DNA of 64,000 nucleotides, from positions 226,001-290,000 of the forward strand of contig SEMN01000032.1 of the NCBI GenBank assembly GCA_005408345.1. Reading direction: 5' to 3'. Positions within the stretch are counted from its first letter, which is position 1, and each line of letters starts with the position of its first letter. Shown here piece after piece: positions 52,501-64,000 of the stretch. Below the pieces are notes generated by a model. The model did no database searches, was not told the DNA's origin, and worked only from the letters and a program-made list of their open reading frames with translations. The position numbers and the translations under genes were made by a program. This DNA comes from Macquaria australasica (lineage: Eukaryota > Chordata > Actinopteri > Centrarchiformes > Percichthyidae).

Positions 52501-55500
52501 AAACTGCCTCCATCATCCATTCCTCGCACTTGTCTGGACAAGGGAGTCAAGGATGCACCATTTCTTCACTTCAAATAACAGTGTTACAATTTGCCCGTGG
52601 TTGTAGTATAGAAAATTGGTATACAGTGAATTTTAAAGCTGCTCGCCTTCTGGGGTCCTATTGTGGCCAGCCAACAGTGAATGGAAAGCGGCACACAGAT
52701 CCCAGGGGAGAGAAGAAGCTGGAGCAAACAGTCCACAGCCATTACTGACAGATCCCTGGTTTCTCTGCCAGCCATGCCCCTGTGAGCTCACCTTTTACAG
52801 CTACTTTATTAGGTATATTAAAGCTTATTGTAAAGCACACAGGATTTAATATAACTCCAGAGTTATGTAGTTCAAATAAAGCAGATGACTTCCTCCACAT
52901 TCATCCCCCTCTCCCTGACGTCATTCATTTATCTACCGCCTCATCCTCCTTCATTCTCTTTCTCCCCAGGCTGTCTCTGTTGAGTTTGGGGAATAGTTGA
53001 TTGGCAGGTTATAACCTGCAGTCGGGCTGATATTGAGAAAATGTCTTATCTGTAAGTAGCATCGCTTCTTATAGTAATTTCAGAGAATAGCAAAATGAAT
53101 GCAGGGAAAGAGAGTACACACAAATGTAGATACTGACACACAGAAACAGGGACATGCGTGTGTGGTTGTGAAATCTTTCAGTCCAAAAGTATACAAACAG
53201 CAGAATATAAGCACACTTTAAAAAGGACACACTCTTATGTATTCAGTTTAGTATTTGAATTCTCTGCTTCATTTAAAGGCAAACAGTAGGAAAGACAGCA
53301 GAGATGGAATGACATTCAGCTAAGGTCATGCGCCATACCCTGTTACCCATGATGTCATCACCACATGTCGAACACCTACACCCGCTACTACTCCCGCGGC
53401 TTTTATATGGGGATGTAAAGCAGGAATAGCCAAAGAAAAGGGAATGCGGTCAATATAATGCTTTTAGTGTAAGAGGTTGAAATTGAACGAGCCAATATCC
53501 AAGGATAAATAATCTGTGACATTTCAAATCTAATGCACATTATTCTTTGTTTTAACCTACATAGAGGATAAGATGGATTCTGCAGTACCATACAGGGCAG
53601 GATAATGTTTTAAGTTGCATAAACTGGATGGTCATTATGTTTATTTGTCTGGCAAAAGATGAAATACATCATTGGAATCTAACGGAGAGGGTCACCGCGG
53701 TAGAAATGTCATGCTATAAATAAGTAAACATCCATTTATTTTGTACTCAAAAATAGGCACTTTTGTGGTGGCATTTCTGCTCCTGGAGTTTTGAACCTGA
53801 TCTTTCTTTTATATACTGTGGCTAACTGGAAACTAGAACCCTCAGTTTCCACAAGCACAAAGAATGATTTGCAAATACTTGCCAACCCAGGAGGTCCTCT
53901 GCCGTACCGCTCTGAACTGTCAGCGAGCTCAGCACACAGTGGTGAACCATGCGGGGCTGACACTGACGGTGGGGACTGTAGTAGTGTAGTTAGCAGAAGC
54001 AGGAAGAGGCAGAATGAATGAGCTGTTTCAAGCGCTGCGCACAGTTATTCCTCCACAGGCAGTGGGCTCTACCTTGTGAGTCCAGCCCTCACCTGGCTCG
54101 ATAAAATATGAGGCATGCTGAAGTAGCCCTGAGACCACTGCGTTGCTGGAGGGGGAAACACAATGCACACGCTAACAATACACATTACACATTCAGACAG
54201 GTGCACTGGCGGGTACAGTAAAGTATGAGAATGCATGCACGCGTGTTTGTATTTGTCTATATGCTTTGTGTGTTCATGTGTGGGTTTGTGCATGTGTGTC
54301 CCCTCTCAGACCTCTGCAGAGGAGCCTCGCCCTCTGATTAACAGTGATGAGTGGCTGAAGATAGTGAGCCCGACCCCTCTGTCGCTCAGCAAGAGCTTTT
54401 ATCTAACTCTTCAGGGGATTCGGCCATGTGATGTCGCCTCACTGCTCCCGTCTTAACTCTGTGCCCTCATCTCACCCTCTTATCTCCATCACCTCCCTCT
54501 TTTTTTCCCCAGTCTGTCTGTCTGTCTGTCTGCCTCTCCTGTGACCCACCCACCCCACCACAGACAGACTGACAAGGAGACACAAATGCATGCAAATGCA
54601 TCTCACACCTTTTTGTATTTGATGACAACGATTGAGTTTTTTGAGGGAAATCGGTGTGATGAAGAGATATTTTTCACTTCCTCTGCTTGAGAAGGTGATA
54701 TAAGGAATATACAGTATTATATACATTTGCACAATTCTACAGCCAAGGTAGGTATGAGGTCAGAGCAGCACATAGAGTCCAACACTCAGGCAGCAGTCTC
54801 TCCTAATGGGAGTGGCACCAGGCTTCTTTTCAAGGATCCTTGAGAAGGATCACACTGCCCCCCAGTGGTTCATAAAAGAACAACATCTTTAAGTGTGACT
54901 GATTATTACCCAGAGGCTATGCTGGAGTGAAAAGGGTGGGGCACAAAGCAACTGAGGGCATGTTACCTGGCTGATGTGTGAGCCCAAAGGGAAGCTGGGA
55001 CGCTGGTTATTACCATGCAGCATGTATTTAACTGGAGCCTGGGCCCTAGAGACATCGTATTTTGTGTATAAGCAATTATCCCTCAGTGGAAGTGGGGCAG
55101 TAACTTTAAGAAAGTAACTCCATTCAGTTTCTCCTCTTCCTACATTTTCATATATAGCATATATATAGCAATTTAAATGGCACTCTATATTATTCTTGAT
55201 TCTTTTTAGTGATAAATGACAATATTCAAATATGATTACCTGCAGCAAATAATTGCCCACTAAGAACGTATTTATTTTACCTTATACAATTTAATGATTT
55301 AAACTAATCATGTGAGAAAAGCTCTACAAGTGGCAGCATTTAACAAAATACTTTAGACATTTTGGGCATTATGTTTATTAGCTTTCTTGGCAAGAAAGCG
55401 AATAAGCATACTTCCAAAATAACACAAAGCTGACATAAAGATGGTGCCTAAATAAAAAACTGTCTGACATTAGAATAACATGACTGACTGGAAATAATAG

Positions 55501-56000
55501 ACCAGAATAGGTCTTTAATTGGTTCAGTATTTCATTATATACTATATATTATATAGATTATGTGCTTTAGAGGGGAATTACTTAAGCACATACTGTGGTC
55601 TTCTTGTTAATGACATTCTTTTTACATAATCATACACTAAATCATCTGCAGGGCTCTTTTCTAATTTCCTTCCCACAGTTAAAAGGTGAGATTAATTTTA
55701 ATCCATGGATGCAAACCAGCACAGCACAATATATCATACACTGAGGTATAACATAAAGGTCAAAATGATTGGAATATGACGAGAGATAACCCAAGAAGCC
55801 AAGCTCCCTCGTATCTTAAATGTCATTTTTGGGAACGTAAATGCCAGGAAAAGCAGCCACACGGGGAGTTGGAATTGACTGATAAATCTTTGAAGACAAA
55901 AGTGAAAGAAAAGAAAATTAAAGTGAGATTGAAGTTAGGCTGAAGAACGCACTGTTTGGTTGTGATTCAAGAAAATCACACTGAGCCTTGCTTTCACCTT
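49580..56000. other. intergenic, no convincing gene
   Basis: Mostly AT-rich single-copy-like sequence. An open frame at 50191-50436 (+) looks less random than most but has no splice signals or family. A (CTGT)n run lies at 54512-54531. A family B fragment is near 55375-55412. I see no exon-like segment with borders. Confidence 0.5.
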
Positions 56001-59000
56001 TCTTTGATGTTTATTTACAGAAGAGTAGTTTCGACAGACATCTTCAGAGTTGCTGTGAGTTTTTACATTTTCACACATGGTAACGCAGTGGAAATATTTC
56101 TACAAACCACAAGTACTACCTATCCTGTGACGATTCCTCTGAACAAGCAATGTTTCTATCACAAATTATGGCTATGGTCGCCATGACTAACACTGAGTAA
56201 ATCCATCTGTCGTTTTACAGAAGAAAATTGCACTTCTAGAAATGTAAAGATGACTGTCCAAAGTTGCTCATGGCCCAAGAAGAAGTGCTAGCCTATTAAG
56301 TGCCCCTACAATTTGCTCCTACAGTAGCGTCTTTTGACATGAATGAGGTCTTGTTCGGCACACAATGATTACAAAGGTGTCTGAGCGTCGCTGGTGGCAC
56401 ATGACCACAGAGGCTGAGTCTGTGCTTACACATTCTGAGAAGCACACTGAGCTGGTACACACAAAACTAGAGAAGATGCACAAAAAATGCACAACAATGT
56501 GACATCACTGGACAAAGCCGCTCACCACAAAGCACCAGAATGTACAGAGAAAAGCCAGGGAGACAGAAATACACTGAGTGGTTTGTACAAAACCAAATAT
56601 CATCTATGCATAAGAGTTTTCCTTGATTTACTTTCTAAAAGGACAAAATGAGGCTTTGTTTGACAACAAATGACGTGTATCTGAGTCGGATATTTTATGC
56701 AAAGATGGGGCACCTGAGTAGAGAAGAGACAATTACTTTGAAATGGCTGTCTGCACTGAGAGGTATGACCTGCCTGGGGAGGATGTCCCTTTAGCCCTTC
56801 TCCCTGCTTAGTACTTCAGTCGCCTGGGTTGTGTTAAAGTGGTATTCTACCAAAAAGTGACTCTTAGGCTGTTATTCAGCAGAAGCAGACATTTTTGCTT
56901 TTTCTCCTGTGATTTTTGTCTGAAGCATGAATACTATTTGAACGAACCCATGCTTTAAACTCTTTTAAAAAAGCTTGGTCATACCTACTACTGCAGAATA
57001 ACAATGTAAAAGTCAATTTAGGTTACTTCCACTGACCCTTCCTCCCCTCATTTGTTTACCCCTTCACCACTAGACTAGACCATCCAGGCCACTGTAATGA
57101 GTAAAAACTCACACTGAGGTAAAACGAAACAGTCGATACTGTCCTCTATGAAAAACTTGGATCACAAAACAACAGTATGCTTACGTATATATGTTTGACT
57201 CCTTACAAAATGTGTAGTATCAAGAAACTGATCAGAATCAAATCAACGAGTTACCAACATGAGGTATACTGTTTAATAAAACCCTTACAAAGGTGGGTGT
57301 AATAAACAAAATGATCAAAGTAATAATCATCTCTACGAAATGGGAGCATGAGTAATTTTCCTCCCAAAAAAATCTGATTGTTCTAGCCAACAAAATGACG
57401 AACAAAAGGAAAAAAAGTTACATGTATTTAAAAGATAGTGGTTAAAAGAGTTAATAGAGCTTCTACAAGAGGAGCATACATACTTTATGCTGCTGGCAGG
57501 TTTTATGCTAATCCCCATTTCAGATCCTCTGTGTCAGCTCCATACACCATAATAATCCGCTACTGCATCAAGACTTAAAAGACAGGCAAAACAGCGTGAG
57601 TTAACTGAAATAACATGAAACCCCTAATTTTAAATGCTGTATCTTACTAAAATTAATTTACACATAAGATTTTACATTAGAGTTTGGCAGCTACATTATC
57701 ATAAAATCTAACTCCTGCATTACAGATGTGAGTGTCTTTAACTGAATAACATCCAAAAACTGCAACTCGCTGGCACAAATTAATTCATTTCCAAGTGTGT
57801 TAAATATCCATCAGAATAAATTGGTGCCCTGGTGTAGAGAATTTAATTTCTCTGTTACTGGGAACAAAAGCATCACAGCAAATAATTTGTACTTGTTAGT
57901 TAGTCTACTTGATTGCCAAATGTCTGTGGTCTGGCTGCAGCGACAATAAAGACCTATTTTTGAATACTTTCCATAGTGAAAGGGTGAACAGCTGCGTGCA
58001 AAGCCATGGTTGCTTTACATTCACGTAGAAATATACCTACAAAATAAAAACTGGTGTATTATTTTCTTTTGAAAATGGCCACGTTGGGTGAGAGACAACT
58101 TCACAAACTTTATACTCAAAACATTTCAACAATCAAAATGTTTTAAAAGTCAGTTTCATTTTTGTCACCGTGACTGACAACTTACTAGAAACTTAATGGC
58201 CCTGATTCTGTGACCTCCATCCACTTGGTCGTAGTCCAAGCACTTTTGCAAACACTGCAGCTTAGGTTTCAGTATCTGCAAATGGTGTAGTGAATGGAAG
58301 AACTGAACCCAGGTCTGGATGAAAGCTATTAGAGCAGCAGCAACACAGTCTGGGGTTTTAGCACATCACTTTTTAAGGTAGCATGGCTAATCATGGCTGA
58401 CCTGGACTGAAAGAGGTATGTTTAAGATATCAAACTGGAATGCTTTTGAGAATATTACGCTTCTTTCTAGACTTAGGACATACAGGCTTTTGAGGATGAT
58501 GAGAAATAGTATCAAGATAGAACAGTATCATTAAAGAACCTGGATCAAAAATATACACACGTAGTTTTGGTGGTTTGCTTTAGCTTACTGCGCATATAAA
58601 GGGCAAATGATCATCAAACCACATGGCAGGAAACTGTGGCTGCTCTGCTCTCTATACATTTAAATTGTCACCCAAGTCAGTGATGCCACAGCAGGTGTTA
58701 CCAACGGATGGAAACCTGCTCTGACATCACTAATTGGAGTGTGGCCAGGTGTAAAACATGACTGCCATGATGAGCTGAGTGGTGCAGCAGCAGTTTCCTG
58801 CCACAGGGGAGCTTGCCAAATGGTTTGCCAAATAGCAAAGTACAATGAGTGCCATGCATTTTTTTAAAAGTCTGATGAGAAAGTATTTCATAAACATTTC
58901 TGTAACTGACAATGGGTAAAATCTGAATTCTCCTGATGTGGCAAACCCCTCATAAACCCCCAAAATTAATATTTGACCCAAATGCAACACATTCACTTCT

Positions 59001-62000
59001 GTCTCTATATGACTGCTATCGCAGTAAAAACATGTTAATCTTGTTGTGATGTTAAGTACATACATGGTAATGCTAATAAAAAAATAAGTCTCTTTGAGGT
59101 ACCAATCACACATTTTGCTCAGAAAATCAAGAACAATATACGTTTTAGAGAAAACACAATTATGTTGGTGAGAAACATGTTCAGGGTGTTTCATATATGT
59201 GAAGAGGAACCATTTACATTTCTGTTGCTGATGTGATTGAGTTGAGCTGGTGAGAGTTTGACACTTAAATGGACATGGGTAGAAACATGGACAGGATAGA
59301 AGGGTACACTGCTGGATGAGTAGAAGAAAGCCACCTGCAGTTTTGGAGCCCTGTTGTACCTGCTGTGGCATGTACAACAGGGCTCCACCGAATGCGCTGC
59401 TTAATTCTGTCAATCTTCGAAGTGGATATTATTACTATTATTATTATTAACTGATCCCGACCTTTGCAAACTTGCCATTATCTCAGAATCACACAGATGT
59501 ATGGCACATCATACAGACTAACCCTCGCCCTTTCTGAGTTAAATGAGTTATAGTGTTAGCATCCTTAAAATAGTCTCTTTGATGTGAAGCACCTAATGGA
59601 ACCAGCTTGTAAACTCAGTTTCTCATGAGTACAGACATGTCAATTATCGCTTCCCACAGGCAAAGAATGTTAAAGCTGCTGTAATCTTATCATTTGTGTC
59701 AGCTGCAGACAATGAGTGTTAAGCGGCAGTCACATAACAAAGTCACATTCACTAGTCCACACAAAATAGGTGGGGCCGGAAGCTTGGTGACGTAGTGACT
59801 ACTCACAGGGCTAGTTGGTGAATTGCTATAGCTGGCGAGCTAACCGTAAACTCAGTAGCTGGTCAGGCCGGGCTAACGCTAGTCAGTCAGACTGTTCTGT
59901 TTACTTCCCCCTCGCATTTTGTTGACTTTTACACACCATTTGGTTCAATAAAAAGTGACTGAAGAGGGAAAATAAAGCTCTCTGAGATAACAGTTTGCTA
60001 ACAGTCACTTAGCTTGTTATCTCTCGCTAACAGGACACACAGTTCATTTAAAAGATGTATTTGTACCATCAACTTCTGTCTCATAACTGTCTGCTAAACA
60101 TTGCTCTTTTGTGGAACATCTTTTCCTCTGACAGAGGAGGTTAAATAAAAGTGAATGGTGCAAAACAGCTAATAAGCTAAAATAGCTTCCTCTATTTTGG
60201 ACTCCACCCGTCTCTCCATCCCCTTAAAGGTCCGAACTGTCAAGATGGCTTGCTATTGGTCAATGGCGCAAATGTTCGTGTCAGAGTTCACTGAAGTCGA
60301 ACTCTTCATAAGCACAGGTTAACTGTGCCTCCTCTGATCGCAGCAATCTCGATTCATTCCAGTGGAATCGCTGTTTTAAATACCAGGCGTTCACAGTTTT
60401 TGTTTTTTTATTGTTGGTGTTTTCTTTCTTTGAGAGTGAGTACTTTTTGGTTTTACTTTTTAAATCCTGTGTTACCTGTTAGTTAAAAAAAATAAAATAA
60501 AATTTGTGTATCATTTAAAATGTGTTCTATAAAACATCCAACAAACACACACTCAAACTGAACCGGCAAAAAGGGGGAAAAAAAGGTATCAGTAACACTC
60601 ATTGCCTGCAGGTGGCACTATTACTTACCCTGCCTATAGTTGGCACTAGTTTGACTGGAACTTCAGGTCCAAAACTGCAATTGGATGAAATTGGCTAGAC
60701 CTAGTTTCAGGTGCTTCGTATCAATGACACCGGGTGCTTAATGTTTTCTGTAGGACTTTAACAATGACATAATACTGAGTGACATAAGCTTTCAGAGATC
60801 TGAGAGGAAGCTGCAATGCACTAAAGCGACATAAATTCCTTTGACAACACAAGAACGTACAGTCAGAGTCGGACAATTATTTCTGCAAATACCAAAGGCT
60901 GTAAAATCAGACAAGTTAAGAAAGAGATCTTAAAAAGGTGCTAGTTACATAAAACTAATAAAACCACACTGGAAACCGTCCTGAAAAGAAATGAGGTAGT
61001 GTTGTTGATAAGGAGTAGGGATGCACCAGTTAAAACTTTACACTGGCAAAAACAATACTGACTCACTCAGCTTTACATATCGGTCAATTATGGAAAGCAA
61101 TCTCATCGAATACTTAAGGAATACGTTGAACAGTTTGGGGTCAATGTAAAAGAAAATTGGAGCACATTTATTTATTTTTTCAGATAGGCTTGTAGAGTCA
61201 AGTTGATTTCCCCTCGAATTAAAAACATGGCAAGCACTTCACATAAAAAATTACTATACTGAGTTAAAAATGACAACTAATGGCACAGTATCGCATTGGT
61301 GCATCCCTAATTGGGAGCCAAACCAGACGAGTGGTCTACAGATGTGTTGTTGTAACATCTCCTCTAGTTCTCCCACCAACATAATTAAACCAATACCAAA
61401 TACTTTGATTCCAAAATGAGATATCCACCATCTGAAATACAGCAAAACCACTTTTACGTTTCAGCTGAGTGTCCCTGGTTTACTAATCACACCACCTGGA
61501 TATATGGCATTTTAGAAACTAATACTTCATGTGTACCAAATCTGTATACTCCATATCTTTTTACATTTTGAGTGTTTTTTTTCTTCATGTTGACGTGTTT
61601 TGTATTTGTACTGGATATAATCATCTATAGAAATATACAGAGGTTATAAACGCACCTACAATAATTAGGCACCTGAGACCTCCACACTCCAGTCAGGAAA
61701 TGAAATGTGTGTATAAATGTGTGTTTATGGGTGACCGTTACAGTTTGTGTGCGATACCATGGAATCAGCTATATTTTAGCTTTCTGTGTGTGTTTCAGTG
61801 TGTGTGTATATGTGTGTGTGTGGACCCTGAGACAGCAGGAGGCTGGAGAGAGACACAGGTGTTCTGCACTCTCAGAGTGTGCAGATACTCTTTAAGGCTT
61901 ATTCCTCAGTGCCACAGTAAAGTAGCATCCACCAGACGAAGCCCAGGGAGACCCACTGAGACTGCGCTTCCGATCCAAACATCAAGGATGATAGCCCGTC

Positions 62001-62408
62001 TCACTCATTCCAGGCTTTCTCATTCCTGAGTGGAACAGAGCCATGTGCACACACAGTGGGAATAGCCTCCTTCAATCCACTTCCATCTGCTTGGTTAAGT
62101 TAAATCTTTCTTTTCTTTCCTACGGACGGGAAAGAAACCCAGAGGAAAATATCGTACCAATGCTAGAGAATGCATACCCATATACAGTACTCTACCACTA
62201 AAAATATACTGTATATGTATACTGTATATACATACATATGAAACAATGGATTCAAAGTACCTATAAAAACTTTGCAAGGAAGAGAAAGGAATCCAATAAT
62301 GAGGTGCATAAAAATAATCCTTAGGGAGTCTTCCTGGGTACGTAAAAGAAAGACAATCAGTCTGATGTCTGTATGTGTGTGTAAGGGTCGATGCCCTGCA
62401 TGCTGAGG
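56001..62408. other. intergenic / possible 3' UTR of the downstream - strand gene
   Basis: No coding exon is recognisable. The 227-codon open frame at 58730-59413 (-) is Cys/Phe-rich without domain resemblance. 59760-60300 has repeat-like phrases (GCTAACGCTAGTCAGTCAG, AGTGACTGAAGAGGG). The part next to 62408 must include the 3' UTR of the gene at 62409. TTTATT near 61168, AATAAA when read on the - strand, is one possible end. Confidence 0.4.
59345..59386. repeat. perfect hairpin, 15-bp arms
   Basis: GGAGCCCTGTTGTAC (59345-59359) and GTACAACAGGGCTCC (59372-59386) are exact inverted copies around a 12-nt loop. No parent repeat was recognised. Confidence 0.95.
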
Positions 62409-62930
62409 CTACGGGCACAGATAACTGTGTGCTGCTGAGGTAGAGTGGACAAAGCCAGAGCTGACAAAGGGGGCAGGGGACAGCCCGGCAGAGATGGCCT
62501 TCCCTGGTGCCGAAGGGCAGTGTCTGGAGTCCCCGTTCTCCAGATGCTCTGACCTCAGCACAGAATGCACAGTCTTTGGGGAGTGGAAGCCATTGGTTAG
62601 CCCCATGTCCTGCTGTGGCTCTAAGTCTGCCTTCGGCTGGTCTCCCGTGCCTTCTGGCTCCCCATTGTGAGTGGCCACCAACTTTATCGAGGGAAGACTC
62701 GAGGGGCTTTGGGCCAGTTTTTCTAGAGTGTCCTCCTCTCCTGGTGGGCTTGGCTGGCTCAAAGGGGAATATCTGTCCTCTGATAATGAGGGTCCCCTGG
62801 TGGTGTTAGAATCCCTTTTGCTGCCCTCCTCCTCTTTCTCCCTCCCTGGGTCTGACAGCTCTGAGTGAACGATGACTTCTGCCTCCACCTGGTTACTGCA
62901 CATGGATGTACACAGACGATCTTCTAAGTC
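62409..62930 (-). CDS. terminal coding exon of an unidentified gene (5' part outside window)
   Basis: On the - strand, acceptor TTTTGTTGCAG precedes GAC TTA GAA GAT, and the frame stays open for 173 codons to TAG (62409-62411). It reads DLEDRLCTSMCSNQVEAEVI, then a Glu/Lys-rich and Ser/Pro-rich low-complexity region (LSQPSPPGEEDTLEKLAQSP), ending AHSYLCP. GC is clearly higher than in the flanks, and no stop occurs in 519 bases. This is typical of a disordered C-terminal tail of a cytoplasmic signalling or scaffold protein. I do not recognise the family. No earlier exon is visible in 62941-64000. If the acceptor is wrong, the frame could extend to 62939 only. Confidence 0.7.
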   Translation of the reverse strand, partial: DLEDRLCTSMCSNQVEAEVIVHSELSDPGREKEEEGSKRDSNTTRGPSLSEDRYSPLSQPSPPGEEDTLEKLAQSPSSLPSIKLVATHNGEPEGTGDQPKADLEPQQDMGLTNGFHSPKTVHSVLRSEHLENGDSRHCPSAPGKAISAGLSPAPFVSSGFVHSTSAAHSYLCP

Positions 62931-64000
62931 CTGCAACAAAACAATGTCACTGTTACTTCAGGTTGTTCTATTACCGGTAGCTGATCTGTCTGGGTAACTC
63001 AAACTTTCAGTGTTTACATGTACAGTGCACAGTCTATACTCCTTAGTACATATCCTTAGAGCATGACAAACATGTGACATAAATATCAGCAATGCTCACA
63101 ATGGACTGTTTGCCAAACCCCCCCCCTAAACAACGATGGTCCAATCATAGCTTAGCAACTGTCACTGGCCTGTTAAGTTTTGAATTTTTCCACGTCAAAA
63201 GTGGGTAGTGTATATATTTTTTTGCCTTTCCAAAACCAAGAGCAAAAGTGTAAGGAATGGATTAAACAGTGTTTTTATCTACTCTAATGTAAGCTTCAAC
63301 TGTGAGCATGTCCGACTAACTAGCTTACTGCCGACAGTGGTAAATGCTACTTCCACGACCAAGGAGCACACAATAAACTAACTAGGTCACATTAGTTTGT
63401 GGGTTATGTTAAAAAAGCCCCAGTCACGACAAGCACATCCATTGCGTAGTAGTTTCACACCGTGTGGAAGCTGGTTTGTTATCAAAGTTTAGGGTAACGT
63501 TAGCAGTTCTATCCTGCTCTATATTGGATTTGGGGAAGCAACCTTAGCATTGTTAACTGACATAGCATTACGTTTGCTAAACACATTGGTTAGTCCTCAT
63601 CCTAAAAGCATTTTCTCTTGTAACGTTAATAGCAAAAAAAAAAAAAACGTATGAGCAAGTATAAGTGTTCAATCAACTCATAGGGCTAACATTAGTTTAA
63701 TTAGCTAGCTAGCTATAGCTGATCAAATCTGCCAGCGACAGTTTTAATTTCAGCCCGCAGAATCGACGTTTGGCAGCCAGAAATGAGAACCCTGCTTTCT
63801 CTTTCTGAAATCAAAGGCCCACTATGTAAAAAATTACTACACATTTCAAGTGGTAAATCTGCCCCGTTATCTTTGTAAACTGCATTATGTGCAAGAACGG
63901 AAAGCTTGACAGGCATAGCAACAGTAACTAAAGAGGGCTGTGGTTTAGCAAACAGTCAGTCAGAAATGCCATTTGACCCAGTGATGCTAAAGCTAAAGTT
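62931..64000 (-). other. intron of the - strand gene; no exon seen
   Basis: Upstream of the acceptor the sequence is AT-rich with a C run at 63118-63126 and an A run near 63635. GCTAGC/TTAGC-rich phrases around 63690-63720 look repeat-derived. No further coding segment was recognised. Confidence 0.45.

Noticed and set aside
58730..59413. 227-codon - strand open frame
   Set aside because: Long, but Cys/Phe/His-rich with no domain, no splice signals, and it crosses a perfect hairpin; judged chance.
63713..63916. 67-codon - strand frame upstream of the last exon of the unidentified gene
   Set aside because: No splice borders in a matching phase and repeat-like nucleotide context; not accepted as an exon.

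Overview
The window is vertebrate nuclear DNA, most likely from a ray-finned (teleost, probably percomorph) fish. The genes are split by GT-AG introns, long stretches are non-coding, and microsatellites and dispersed repeats of types common in fish are frequent (L2-like LINE tails, PIF/Harbinger-type and other terminal-inverted-repeat elements, solo LTRs). There is no operon structure, CRISPR array or rRNA/tRNA gene that I could recognise.

Positions 1539-17912 (+ strand) hold the last nine coding exons of a Munc13/UNC13 synaptic-vesicle priming protein. They are phase-consistent and encode 392 residues plus the stop codon: the end of the MUN domain and the C-terminal C2 domain (C2C). Residue choices in C2C and the tail fit UNC13C best. 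A 3' UTR with possible poly(A) signals follows, to about 19.25 kb. The introns carry a TTA-flanked Harbinger-type MITE, a composite dispersed repeat, a perfect 122-bp tandem duplication and simple repeats.

From 19.3 to 47.4 kb lies a gene-poor, repeat-rich region. It contains a 749-bp element with long inverted ends, two copies of the same L2-like LINE tail in opposite orientation, a LINE ORF1-like relic and several MITE-like elements. It also holds two solo LTRs, each with a perfect 5-bp target duplication (TATGG and ATTAA), and several perfect short hairpins.

Positions 47398-49471 (- strand) hold a compact two-exon gene for a 495-residue protein. It has an N-terminal RII-alpha dimerisation/docking domain (CABYR/SPA17-like, a sperm-flagellum family) followed by a Pro/Ser/Lys-rich region with a recent 47-residue internal duplication. 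Its C-terminal third and 3' flank are duplicated about 5 kb away (42111-42768) with the reading frame still open. A ~230-bp near-perfect palindrome sits just downstream of the gene but is missing from the duplicate. This locus is the most unusual part of the window.

From 49.5 to 62.4 kb I see no convincing gene. At 62409-62930 (- strand) lies the last coding exon of another gene, which I could not identify; its upstream exons are beyond the window.
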